DNA of 64,000 nucleotides from Pasteurella dagmatis (GTDB lineage: Bacteria; Pseudomonadota; Gammaproteobacteria; Enterobacterales; Pasteurellaceae), in contig NZ_LT906448.1 in the NCBI RefSeq assembly GCF_900186835.1, positions 1-64,000 of the forward strand. Reading direction: 5' to 3'. The translations under genes were made by a program, and so were the position numbers. Below, in pieces: positions 9,222 through 17,404 of this stretch (positions are counted from its first letter, which is position 1; each line of letters starts with the position of its first letter). A model generated the notes under the pieces. It was given only the letters and a program-made list of their open reading frames with translations. It was not told the origin of the DNA and did no database searches.

Positions 9222-10034
9222 ATGCCAGAGTTACCGGAAGTTGAAACAACAAAAAATGGGATTAGCCCTTATCTGGAGGGTTTTATCATTGAAAAAATTG
9301 TTGTTCGCCAACCAAAATTACGCTGGATGGTGAGTGAAGAATTAAAACAGATTACTCAGCAAAAAGTGACAGGACTGAGTCGCAGAGCAAAATATCTTAT
9401 TATTCACACAGAACAGTGTTATATCATTGGACATTTGGGTATGTCTGGCTCATTGCGTATTGTATCTCCTCAAGATACGGTCGATAAACACGATCATTTA
9501 GATATCGTGATGAACAATGGTAAGATCTTACGTTATAACGATCCTCGTCGTTTTGGTGCGTGGTTGTGGACAGATAATTTAGAAGAATTTCATCTGTTCC
9601 TAAAATTAGGACCTGAACCTCTTTCTGAGGAATTTAATGCCGATTACCTTTGGAAAAAAAGTCGCAAAAAACAGACCGCACTTAAAACCTTTTTAATGGA
9701 TAATGCAGTGGTGGTGGGCGTAGGCAACATTTACGCCAACGAAACTTTATTTTTATGTGGATTACACCCTGAAAAAGCAGCAGGAAGTCTCACGAAAGCA
9801 CAATGTTCACAACTTGTTGAGCAAGTCAAACAAGTACTAACAACTGCAATCCAGCAAGGTGGCACAACTTTAAAAGATTTCTTACAACCTGACGGACGTC
9901 CAGGCTATTTCTCACAAAAATTGTTAGTATATGGCAACAAAGACAAACCTTGTCCAAAGTGCGGTACAAAAGTTGAAAGTTTAATGATAGGACAACGGAA
10001 TAGTTTCTATTGCCCTAAATGTCAGAAGAAATAA
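9222..10034 (+). CDS. mutM: Formamidopyrimidine-DNA glycosylase
   Basis: MutM (Fpg) removes 8-oxoguanine and ring-opened purines and cleaves the abasic strand. The 270-residue protein starts MPELPEVET, with the catalytic Pro2 and Glu3; conserved Lys near residue 57 (RAKYL), the helix-two-turn-helix region with GVGNIYANE near residue 166, and a C-terminal zinc finger with two CPKC pairs (about residues 245-268) are all present. A TTTGAGGATCT ribosome site precedes it. It is in the conserved order radC-rpmB-rpmG-mutM. Confidence 0.97.
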   Translation: MPELPEVETTKNGISPYLEGFIIEKIVVRQPKLRWMVSEELKQITQQKVTGLSRRAKYLIIHTEQCYIIGHLGMSGSLRIVSPQDTVDKHDHLDIVMNNGKILRYNDPRRFGAWLWTDNLEEFHLFLKLGPEPLSEEFNADYLWKKSRKKQTALKTFLMDNAVVVGVGNIYANETLFLCGLHPEKAAGSLTKAQCSQLVEQVKQVLTTAIQQGGTTLKDFLQPDGRPGYFSQKLLVYGNKDKPCPKCGTKVESLMIGQRNSFYCPKCQKK

Positions 10035-10036
10035 AC

Positions 10037-11068
10037 CTATTTTACTAGCCAATCGGGATTAATCTGTGTAGGTGACAGTTCATTTATATTTTCTTTATAA
10101 AAAAGAATATGTGTGTCTGCTTGGCTTTTTGGCTGCCAGTTCGTAAAATTGGCTTTTTCTTTCTTATAGAATGCAATGATAGGTTTATTAAAACCTGATG
10201 CGATATGAACAGTTGATGTATCTGGTGAAATTAGCTGATCACAATATTTAATAAGCTCTATTGTATGGAATATATTTTTAGTTGGATATAAAAAAACGCT
10301 ACTCTGTTGACTTATTGTTTCTTTCAGAGTTTCATATATGCTAGGGTAGTTGAGCAATATAATAGGCTTATTATTAGTTATTGTACTTATTCTTGATAAG
10401 AATGCTTTAATATTTTCATTATTAAATCTTCTCGAACTAGATGCGCCATGAAAATTTATAGCAATATAATTTTGTAGTCTATTTTCTCTTAAGAATTGAG
10501 CGATTTCAGTTGCACTTTGATTATCAAATGGAACATCGTAACTTATATCTTTCACCGGAATATTCGCTTTCTCTAAAGCTAATTGATATAACTCAGAAAA
10601 GTGAAATTCTCCTTCAAGATTAATGTTGAATAGACCATAATTTGCTTTTTGGTAGCCAATATAATTTTTAGCATTAATTAAACGTAGAAGTAATAAGTCA
10701 CGGTTACGAATCATTACTGTTGGATCTATAACAAGATCGTATTTTTCTTTAGCTACGCTCAAGCCACATTTAATATAGTTAATAATGCTTCTTTGCTTTA
10801 CATAGTAAAGTTGGTCAATATACTGATTTTGCTGAAAAAGGTAAGCATTTTTCTTAGTACAAATCACCCCTATTTTGATTTGAGGGTTAAATTTTTTAAT
10901 TTCGCGAAAGACAAATGAGCTGACAATATAGTCACCAATTTTTCCATCTTGACGTAGAAATAAGATGCTTTTTATAGCTTTTTCAGCTTGATGTGGAGCT
11001 ATTTTTTTATCAAAAAAAACAGCTCCAATTTGTAATCGTAGATGGCGTAATTTGTCTTTGATTTTCAT
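10037..11068 (-). CDS. Glycosyltransferase family 9 (heptosyltransferase-like)
   Basis: Family 9 enzymes transfer heptose or related sugars from ADP-sugars to the inner core of lipopolysaccharide at the cytoplasmic membrane face. The protein shows LRQDGKIGDYIVSSFVFREI near the N-terminus, a nucleotide-sugar region INFHGASSSRRF, and SPDTSTVHIASGFNKPIIAFY near the C-terminus, all family hallmarks. I chose the ATG at 11068, one base after the upstream gene's stop; a further in-frame ATG at 11089 would overlap that gene. It is probably cotranscribed with the GT25 gene. The exact sugar and acceptor are unknown. Confidence 0.85.
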   Translation of the reverse strand: MKIKDKLRHLRLQIGAVFFDKKIAPHQAEKAIKSILFLRQDGKIGDYIVSSFVFREIKKFNPQIKIGVICTKKNAYLFQQNQYIDQLYYVKQRSIINYIKCGLSVAKEKYDLVIDPTVMIRNRDLLLLRLINAKNYIGYQKANYGLFNINLEGEFHFSELYQLALEKANIPVKDISYDVPFDNQSATEIAQFLRENRLQNYIAINFHGASSSRRFNNENIKAFLSRISTITNNKPIILLNYPSIYETLKETISQQSSVFLYPTKNIFHTIELIKYCDQLISPDTSTVHIASGFNKPIIAFYKKEKANFTNWQPKSQADTHILFYKENINELSPTQINPDWLVK

Positions 11069-11069
11069 C

Positions 11070-11738
11070 TTAACGAGGTTCCATTGCATCTATTTCAGAA
11101 ATAGTTCCTTTGAATACGCAAGGAGGTTCTACTCCATAAGCCTTAAGTTTAGTTAACTGTAATGCACCAGTTAAGTAGTCTGCAGGCATTCGAAGCGGAT
11201 AAGCTACCTTGAGTAGTTTTTGTGCTCCAGATAATGTGATTAAATATGCTGTTGCACATATAATGACACGCTTAGAGTTTTTGGAAGGTCTTCTATAATG
11301 TACTAACCTGTAATTTTCAGATATAGTTTTTCTCCAACAATAGCTTTTGGCCTTACCATGATCATAAAAGATAATTTCAGTATTATCTGGACTTTTTCTG
11401 ATAGAGTCTTTAACAAGTGATTCGAAAACTTGTGATACAATAGCATCATCTTCCAGAATGATTGCTTTTTCTATCTTATTTTGAACAATCATTTCATAAA
11501 TTGATAAGTGGCTTAGAGCACAGCCAACTTCTCCTATAGTTAATGGTTTACGGCTATTAAATCGTTTGAGATAAAATTCATAATCAACTTTATTTAATTC
11601 ATCTTGTGTAAGCTCTTTTCCATTAATTCCATCAATGAATCTAAAGTTTAAGTTTAAACCATTTAAACGTTGAGAAATAACATCTCGTCTAGGTGATCCT
11701 TTTAAGCTAATCACGAAGATTGGTGGCATTTGTTCCAT
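11070..11738 (-). CDS. Glycosyltransferase family 25 (LOS biosynthesis)
   Basis: Family 25 enzymes (LpsA, Lex2B, LgtB/LgtE types) add galactose or glucose to Haemophilus and Neisseria lipo-oligosaccharide. This 222-residue protein has IFVISLKGSPRRD at the start, GEVGCALSHLSIYEMI near residue 69, the catalytic acidic motif AIILEDDAIV near residue 92, and ADYLTGALQL near the C-terminus. It precedes the GT9 gene by one base. No short tandem repeat that would make it phase-variable is visible at its start. The donor sugar cannot be told from sequence. Confidence 0.88.
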   Translation of the reverse strand: MEQMPPIFVISLKGSPRRDVISQRLNGLNLNFRFIDGINGKELTQDELNKVDYEFYLKRFNSRKPLTIGEVGCALSHLSIYEMIVQNKIEKAIILEDDAIVSQVFESLVKDSIRKSPDNTEIIFYDHGKAKSYCWRKTISENYRLVHYRRPSKNSKRVIICATAYLITLSGAQKLLKVAYPLRMPADYLTGALQLTKLKAYGVEPPCVFKGTISEIDAMEPR

Positions 11739-11763
11739 ACTTTAACCCTTTTATACCCCTATA

Positions 11764-11800
11764 TAGAATTAAACCCTGTAAAAAACAGGGTTTAATTCTA
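11764..11800 (-). terminator. Perfect 16-bp hairpin between rpmE and the GT25 gene
   Basis: TAGAATTAAACCCTGT pairs perfectly with its complement around a five-A loop. It lies just downstream of rpmE. The usual T run after the stem is missing on both strands, so termination may depend on stem strength alone or the hairpin may protect the rpmE 3' end. Confidence 0.6.
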
Positions 11801-11810
11801 TTCCGTCAAC

Positions 11811-12023
11811 TTATTTTGTGCTTGGAATGCTGAAACGTTTGTTGAAGCGTTCTACACGACCACCAGTATCAACAACACGTTGTTTACCCGTGTAGAATGG
11901 GTGGCAGTTTCCACAAACGTCTAAGTTTAAATCTTTACCCACTGTTGAGCGAGTTTTAATTACGTTACCGCAAGAACAAGTTGCTGTAACTTCCACATAA
12001 TTAGGGTGAATACCTTGTTTCAT
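11811..12023 (-). CDS. rpmE: 50S ribosomal protein L31 (zinc type)
   Basis: L31 is a large-subunit protein near the central protuberance. The 70-residue product begins [20 protein letters not shown] and has the zinc-binding cysteines CSCG and CGNCH, so it is the C+ form that can be swapped for a zinc-free paralogue under zinc limitation in many bacteria. I chose the ATG at 12023 with a TTGAGG ribosome site; the in-frame ATG at 12035 has none. It is a housekeeping gene embedded in the glycosyltransferase cluster. Confidence 0.96.
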   Translation of the reverse strand: MKQGIHPNYVEVTATCSCGNVIKTRSTVGKDLNLDVCGNCHPFYTGKQRVVDTGGRVERFNKRFSIPSTK

Positions 12024-12084
12024 AGAAAACCTCAAATTGAAGCCACGCCGCTATCAAGCTCAAAACCGACACCGCGTGTAGTTA

Positions 12085-12114
12085 ATATTACGCCAAAAGG
12101 CAGTTTGTATGTAA
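12085..12114 (-). promoter_or_regulatory. Probable rpmE promoter
   Basis: On the minus strand TTACAT and TAATAT are separated by 18 bases. The predicted transcript start gives a leader of roughly 55 bases before rpmE. Confidence 0.5.
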
Positions 12115-12233
12115 GATGGCGAATTGTACAAAAAAAGCGATAAAGTTGCAAGTCCGATGGGACTGGGGTTGATAGACAAGTTTCGTGTCAAATGATATAT
12201 TTTGTCATGTTATATTCAATTAAGATGAATTTT

Positions 12234-13079
12234 ATGAGTTTATTAAAAAACTATGTGATCAGTCTTTCTAGCGCAACAGATCGTAGAAAGCACATTTTGG
12301 AAGAATTTTATCAACATAATATTCCTTTCCTCTTTTTTGATGCATTAAGCCCTTCTTTAGAGTTCAACCAATTAGTTGAACAGCTTATACCAAATCTATC
12401 ACGATGTAATTTAACTAATGGAGAAAAAGGCTGCTTGATGAGCCATTTATCATTGTGGCATAAGTGTGTTGAGGAAAATTTGCCATATATCGGAGTTTTT
12501 GAGGATGATATTCTCTTAGGTAAAGATGCGGAGGAATTTCTCGCTAGTGATGAGTGGATTCACTCTCGTTTTCAGCATGGCGATAATTTTATTATTCGTT
12601 TGGAGACTTTTCTACAGAAAGTATTGTGTGATGCTACAAATATATCTCCTTATTTAGATAGGGATTTTCTCAAATTGAGATCTACTCACTTTGGTACGGC
12701 TGGTTATATTATTTCTTTTTCGGCTGCTAAATATTTCTTAAATATTTTTGCAAATATGAAGGAAGATGAGATCGAGCCAATTGATCAACTTATTTTCGAT
12801 AGATTTTTACCAATGGATAATTTTCAGGTTTATCAGCTTTCACCAGCAATCTGTATTCAGGAGCTACAGGTAAACCAAGAGCATTCTTTGCTTTCTAGTC
12901 AGTTAGAGGATGAGAGAATCATAGCGAGGCTAGATAGAGATCGAAAAAGGAAACAGAAGAAAATTAAAGATTTGTTTATACATTTTTTGAAGAAGCCTCA
13001 GAGAATGATTGAAAAGAGTAAAAAGAAAAGAATACAGTTAAAAAATAATGAAAATTCTGTAGTAATAGAATTTAAATGA
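12234..13079 (+). CDS. Glycosyltransferase family 25, LpsA-like
   Basis: This protein has the GT25 pattern NYVISLSSATDRRKHI at its start, GEKGCLMSHLSLWHKC near residue 77, catalytic-type acidic motif IGVFEDDILLG near residue 100 and a Lys/Arg-rich C-terminal tail. It resembles Haemophilus LpsA, which adds a hexose to the third inner-core heptose of LOS. I chose the ATG at 12234 (MSLLKNYVI) by analogy with the family; in-frame ATGs occur at 12192, 12207 and 12225 and none has a strong ribosome site. It begins the plus-strand part of the LOS cluster, divergent from rpmE. Confidence 0.82.
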   Translation: MSLLKNYVISLSSATDRRKHILEEFYQHNIPFLFFDALSPSLEFNQLVEQLIPNLSRCNLTNGEKGCLMSHLSLWHKCVEENLPYIGVFEDDILLGKDAEEFLASDEWIHSRFQHGDNFIIRLETFLQKVLCDATNISPYLDRDFLKLRSTHFGTAGYIISFSAAKYFLNIFANMKEDEIEPIDQLIFDRFLPMDNFQVYQLSPAICIQELQVNQEHSLLSSQLEDERIIARLDRDRKRKQKKIKDLFIHFLKKPQRMIEKSKKKRIQLKNNENSVVIEFK

Positions 13080-13093
13080 TTGGAAATTAAGTT

Positions 13094-14098
13094 ATGCTAG
13101 AATTACCTTTAGTTTCAGTTTTGATTTGTGCTTATAATGTTGAAAAATATATTGAAGAATGTATCAATGCAGTAATTAATCAAACATATAAGAATTTAGA
13201 AATTATCGTAGTTAATGATGGTTCTTCTGATAATACTTATTTTCTATTAAAACAATTAGCTAAAAAAGATAATCGTATCAAAATATTAAACTTAGAGAAT
13301 AATGTAGGAATAATATCTGCGTTAAATGAAGGATTAAAAGAAGTTAGTGGTGAGTATATTGCTCGAACTGATTCCGACGATATAACTAAACCTGATTGGA
13401 TTGAGAAAATATTAACCTGTATGGAAAATGATCCTGAAATTATTGCGATGGGATCTTATCTTACTGTCTTATCGGAAGAAAATAATGGTAGTGTGCTTGC
13501 TAATCACCATAAAGATGCGGTTGAATGGAAAAATCCTTTAGAACATAAAGATATAGTGGAAAAAATGTTATTTGGCAATCCCATTCATAATAACTCAATG
13601 ATAATGAGAAGTAAGATATATACTAAGCATAAATTAATTTATGATTTAGATTATCCTTATGCTGAAGATTATAAGTTTTGGTTGGAAGTGAGCAGAATTG
13701 GTAAATTAGCGAATTACCCTGAATCTCTAGTCTATTATAGATTGCACCATAATCAAACATCTTCTATTCATCATGATCAACAAGAAAGAATTAGTAAAAA
13801 ACTACGATTGGAAGCTCTTAATTATTATTTAAAAGCTCTTGGTATTGATTACTGCTTACCTGAGAAATTTTTATTCAAAGATATAGCCACATTACATGAA
13901 ATATTTTATAAAAATGGGGCTTTACAAGAAAATATAATAAAACGTATCATCTACGAATGTTATCTTTCTTTGACTGAATATCATTATAAAGATATTTATT
14001 GTTTTTTAATAAGTGAGAATAATTGTTTTTCTATCAAGGAGAGGTTTAAAATTATAAAGAAGTTCCTTCGTCCAAGTAAATATTCATCTACTTATTAG
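13094..14098 (+). CDS. Glycosyltransferase family 2, first paralogue
   Basis: A 334-residue GT-A fold family 2 transferase: VSVLICAYNVEKYIEECI at the start, VVNDGSSDNT near residue 40, and the metal-binding acidic motif ARTDSDDITKPDWI near residue 92. Such enzymes add hexoses or N-acetylhexosamines to LOS outer core. Its 5' part is nearly identical over 123 bases to the next gene, and the C-termini are also related (KIIKKFLRPSKY), so the two arose by duplication. No phase-variation repeat tract was seen. Donor and acceptor are unknown. Confidence 0.88.
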   Translation: MLELPLVSVLICAYNVEKYIEECINAVINQTYKNLEIIVVNDGSSDNTYFLLKQLAKKDNRIKILNLENNVGIISALNEGLKEVSGEYIARTDSDDITKPDWIEKILTCMENDPEIIAMGSYLTVLSEENNGSVLANHHKDAVEWKNPLEHKDIVEKMLFGNPIHNNSMIMRSKIYTKHKLIYDLDYPYAEDYKFWLEVSRIGKLANYPESLVYYRLHHNQTSSIHHDQQERISKKLRLEALNYYLKALGIDYCLPEKFLFKDIATLHEIFYKNGALQENIIKRIIYECYLSLTEYHYKDIYCFLISENNCFSIKERFKIIKKFLRPSKYSSTY

Positions 14099-14207
14099 AA
14101 TGATTTTTATTTCAAAGTGGATTGGTTAATATTTAATGATAAAGTATTTTATAAATATATTATGAAATTTCTTCTATATTACAATCTAAATGTGTGGAAA
14201 TGAATTT

Positions 14208-15215
14208 ATGTTAAATGAACCTTTGGTCTCAGTTTTGATTTGCGCTTATAATGTTGAAAAATATATTGAAGAATGTATAAATGCAGTAATTAATCAAACA
14301 TATAAGAATTTAGAAATTATCGTAGTTAATGATGGTTCTTCTGATAATACTTTATCAAAACTTCATTCACTTTCTAAAAAAGACACTAGAATTAAGATTA
14401 TTAATAACTCTAAAAATTTAGGTTTTATTAGTTCCTTAAATATAGGTATTGAACATGTAAGTGGAGATTACATTGCGAGGACGGATGCGGATGATATTAC
14501 TAAGCCTGATTGGATTGAAAAAATTTTAGGTTATTTGGAAAAGGAAAAACATATCATTGCTATGGGGTCTTATATCCAAGTTTTATCGGAACAAGGTAAT
14601 GGCAGTAACCTTTCTAATTATTATGCAGATGGGCAGATATGGAAAAATCCAACAGAACATAAGGATATTTTTGAGCAAATGTTATTTAGAAATCCTATTC
14701 ATAATAACTCTATGATTATGCGGAGTAGTATTTTTAAGCATTATGGCTTGAGATTTGATAGCTCTTATAAACATACGGAAGACTACAAGTTTTGGTTGGA
14801 TGTTAGCAGACTTGGCGATTTAGCAAATTATCCCGAGCCTTTAGTTTATTATAGATTCCACTCTAATCAAACATCCTCATTGCATAATGAGTATCAGAAC
14901 TTAATGGCTAAAAAGATTCGGCGCATCGCTATAAATTATTATTTATTAGATCTTGGTGTAGAGGGCTATGTTGGGGATACACACTCTTTTGAGGATGTAG
15001 TTAAAATTCAGTCCCAACTATCTCACCTAAATTTGCTAAAAAATGATATAGTCAGAAAAATAATATATGACTTGTATTTTTCTTTAGAGAGTTATTCTTT
15101 TTTTTATATATTTAATTTCATATCTAATAAAGATAATTATATTTTTTCTAGAAAACAGAAAATTAAAATTATAAAAAAAATGATTAGACCTTATAAATAC
15201 CATTCACCTTTGTGA
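14208..15215 (+). CDS. Glycosyltransferase family 2, second paralogue
   Basis: A GT2 transferase closely related to the preceding gene: the same VSVLICAYNVEKYIEECI start, VVNDGSSDNT and ARTDADDITKPDWI motif, with HNNSMIMRSS and EDYKFWLDVSRLGDLANYPEPLVYYR shared in a split region around residues 175-225. I chose the ATG at 14208 (MLNEPLVSV), preceded by GTGGAAATG, rather than the upstream in-frame start at 14190. The two copies diverge strongly outside the shared block, which suggests different acceptor or donor specificity. Confidence 0.87.
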   Translation: MLNEPLVSVLICAYNVEKYIEECINAVINQTYKNLEIIVVNDGSSDNTLSKLHSLSKKDTRIKIINNSKNLGFISSLNIGIEHVSGDYIARTDADDITKPDWIEKILGYLEKEKHIIAMGSYIQVLSEQGNGSNLSNYYADGQIWKNPTEHKDIFEQMLFRNPIHNNSMIMRSSIFKHYGLRFDSSYKHTEDYKFWLDVSRLGDLANYPEPLVYYRFHSNQTSSLHNEYQNLMAKKIRRIAINYYLLDLGVEGYVGDTHSFEDVVKIQSQLSHLNLLKNDIVRKIIYDLYFSLESYSFFYIFNFISNKDNYIFSRKQKIKIIKKMIRPYKYHSPL

Positions 15216-15222
15216 GCGTTTT

Positions 15223-16125
15223 ATGAATATTCTTTTTTCTTCAGATGATAAATATGCTTATCATCTTATGGTAAGTATAAAAAGCATTTTGAGTTTTAAT
15301 GATAAATGCATAAATTTTTACGTGTTTGATCTAGGTATTAGCACAGAAAATAAGAATATAGCTTTACAAATATTGAATTCATCAAAAAGCAATATAATTT
15401 TTATTCCAGTTGATATAAATGATTTTAAAAACTTTCCTGAGAATATAGGATATATATCATTAGCAACTTATGCAAGATTGAAAGCAGTTGATTATTTGCC
15501 TACTGATCTTAACAAGATTATTTACTTAGACGTTGATCTCTTGGTGTTTGATGATTTGACTCCATTATGGGAAATTAATATTGAAAAATATGGAGTTGCA
15601 GCTTGTTTTGACTCATTTATTGAATATGAGAGACCAGAACATAAGTATACAATCTCTTTATCTCGCCAAAATTATTATTTTAATGCTGGTGTAATGATTT
15701 TTAATTTGGATCTTTGGAGAGAAATTGATGTATTTAATAGATCTTTAGATTGGCTAGCGAAGTATGGAGAAAAAGCAATATATCAAGATCAAGATATTTT
15801 AAATGGTATTTTTAAAAATAATGTATATTATTTAGATTGCAGATTTAACTTTATGCCTAACCAACTTGAGAGAATTAAGAAGTATCGTTCAGGAAAATTA
15901 GATATCTTAGATGATATAGAAAAAACAACTATGCCTGTTGCTATTTCTCATTTTTGCGGACCAGAAAAACCTTGGCACTCTGATTGCCATCATTTTAAAA
16001 TGCATTATTATTATATTTTATTATCTAAAATAAAATATATTAAAGGTGCTAAATTACCTATTATTCTTTTTATTCGTTCAGTAATTAGGGATTTTAAACG
16101 TAAGTTAAAATATAATGTTTATTAA
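15223..16125 (+). CDS. Glycosyltransferase family 8 (LgtC-like)
   Basis: Family 8 enzymes include the alpha-galactosyltransferase LgtC and the glucosyltransferases of LPS outer core. The 300-residue protein has the metal-binding D-x-D in IIYLDVDLLVFDDLTPLW near residue 105, FNAGVMIFNLDLWRE near residue 150, and HFCGPEKPWHSDC near the C-terminus, the family's HxxGxxKPW-type motif. Its start lies seven bases after the GT2 gene, so the genes are likely cotranscribed. Its stop overlaps the stop of the convergent GT4 gene by four bases. Confidence 0.88.
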   Translation: MNILFSSDDKYAYHLMVSIKSILSFNDKCINFYVFDLGISTENKNIALQILNSSKSNIIFIPVDINDFKNFPENIGYISLATYARLKAVDYLPTDLNKIIYLDVDLLVFDDLTPLWEINIEKYGVAACFDSFIEYERPEHKYTISLSRQNYYFNAGVMIFNLDLWREIDVFNRSLDWLAKYGEKAIYQDQDILNGIFKNNVYYLDCRFNFMPNQLERIKKYRSGKLDILDDIEKTTMPVAISHFCGPEKPWHSDCHHFKMHYYYILLSKIKYIKGAKLPIILFIRSVIRDFKRKLKYNVY

Positions 16126-17297
16126 TTTTTTATAGTATTTAAAATTTTTATTAATGATAGTTTAATATCATCAAAATGGAAAGGACTCACCGCAAGGTCT
16201 AATTTATTCTTGTAATCATTATATTCTCGTCCATCTTTAAGGATGGATAATGTCTTTTGTATAAAAGCTTGTTCATTTTTTAATGGGATTAGAGCTCCAA
16301 ATTCTCCATCATTTAGTATCTCTTTTGGTCCGGTTGGACAATCCATTGAAATAACAGGAACACCGCATACCATGCTTTCAATAAGAACTGTAGGCAAACC
16401 TTCTTTAAGTGAAGTGCTTAAAAATAGTTTTGCTCTTTTCATAAAAGGGTATGGGTTATTTTTATTACCTAATAAAATACAGTGTTCTGACAAATTTAAT
16501 TCTTTGATATACTCTTCAATTTTACTTCGATATTCCCCATCTCCGATTATATAAAGTTTTTCTGTTACACCTCGCTTTCTAAGTTGATAATAAATATTAA
16601 TCATCTGTATGTGATTTTTATTTTCATCTAATCTGGATACGTTAATTAAATAATCTTTATCCATAAAATCAAGGTCAAAGTTAGCTTTTTCTTGAATAAG
16701 ATTTATATCAATAGGGTTATATAACATTTGAACTTGTTCTGGCTGAATGCCATAATTGCTTAATATTTCTTGTGAGCTTTTTTGCATTTCTCTATTGATA
16801 GCAAAAAAATAAGTATGTTGAGGTAATATGTTCTTATAGTATTCTCTATCTCTTTCCCAGCAATCTAAATGTGCTTGACCATGAATCCAACGGAAAAGTG
16901 GATAGTTGATTTTATGTTCCCTAAGAAAAATATCTAAGTGCGAGTTAAAATTTATGACGAGATCGATAGGTGTGTTGTGTAAATAATGCCCTATTCTTTC
17001 TATAATTTTTTCATTAGTTTTTCTGTATTGATATTTATAATATTTTCTGAAAAGACTTTTGTTTTGAATTTCATTTTCTGATTTAGCATATTTTTCTGAT
17101 TCTTTTGTATTCAAAATGAATTGAATATTAATATTTTTATTAATATCTTCGATATTTATATTCTTTTCCCCTCTATTTTCTAATAAAAGTAAAGTGATGT
17201 TTAAGTTTTCAACAGAAGATAATAAATTTAAATAATTGATCAAAATTCTTTCAGCACCACCGGTGACTAAACTTTTGTGTACAAAGGTTATATTCAT
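16122..17297 (-). CDS. Glycosyltransferase family 4
   Basis: A 391-residue GT-B fold transferase: N-terminal VHKSLVTGGAERILINYL (nucleotide-sugar-independent acceptor domain with the GGAER turn), YLINVSRLDENKNH at the start of the second domain, and the E-x7-E motif EGLPTVLIESMVCGVPVIS near residue 315. Such enzymes transfer hexoses in LOS, capsule or glycoprotein pathways. It points towards the GT8 gene with overlapping stops. It is very AT-rich and has no uptake sequence, like the other genes of this cluster. Its substrate is unknown. Confidence 0.88.
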   Translation of the reverse strand: MNITFVHKSLVTGGAERILINYLNLLSSVENLNITLLLLENRGEKNINIEDINKNINIQFILNTKESEKYAKSENEIQNKSLFRKYYKYQYRKTNEKIIERIGHYLHNTPIDLVINFNSHLDIFLREHKINYPLFRWIHGQAHLDCWERDREYYKNILPQHTYFFAINREMQKSSQEILSNYGIQPEQVQMLYNPIDINLIQEKANFDLDFMDKDYLINVSRLDENKNHIQMINIYYQLRKRGVTEKLYIIGDGEYRSKIEEYIKELNLSEHCILLGNKNNPYPFMKRAKLFLSTSLKEGLPTVLIESMVCGVPVISMDCPTGPKEILNDGEFGALIPLKNEQAFIQKTLSILKDGREYNDYKNKLDLAVSPFHFDDIKLSLIKILNTIKN

Positions 17298-17404
17298 TTA
17301 TACTATATCTCTTGCTAGATATGTAAGATATTTATGGTTGTTACTATTGTGCATTAGATAAAAAAATATCACAATAATTCAACATTTAATTTTTAACTCA
17401 GACT

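Noticed and set aside
12192-15223. Tetranucleotide phase-variation repeats in the LOS glycosyltransferase genes
   Set aside because: I looked at the 5' ends of all seven genes and saw no run of 4-base repeats of the CAAT, GACA or AGCC kind.
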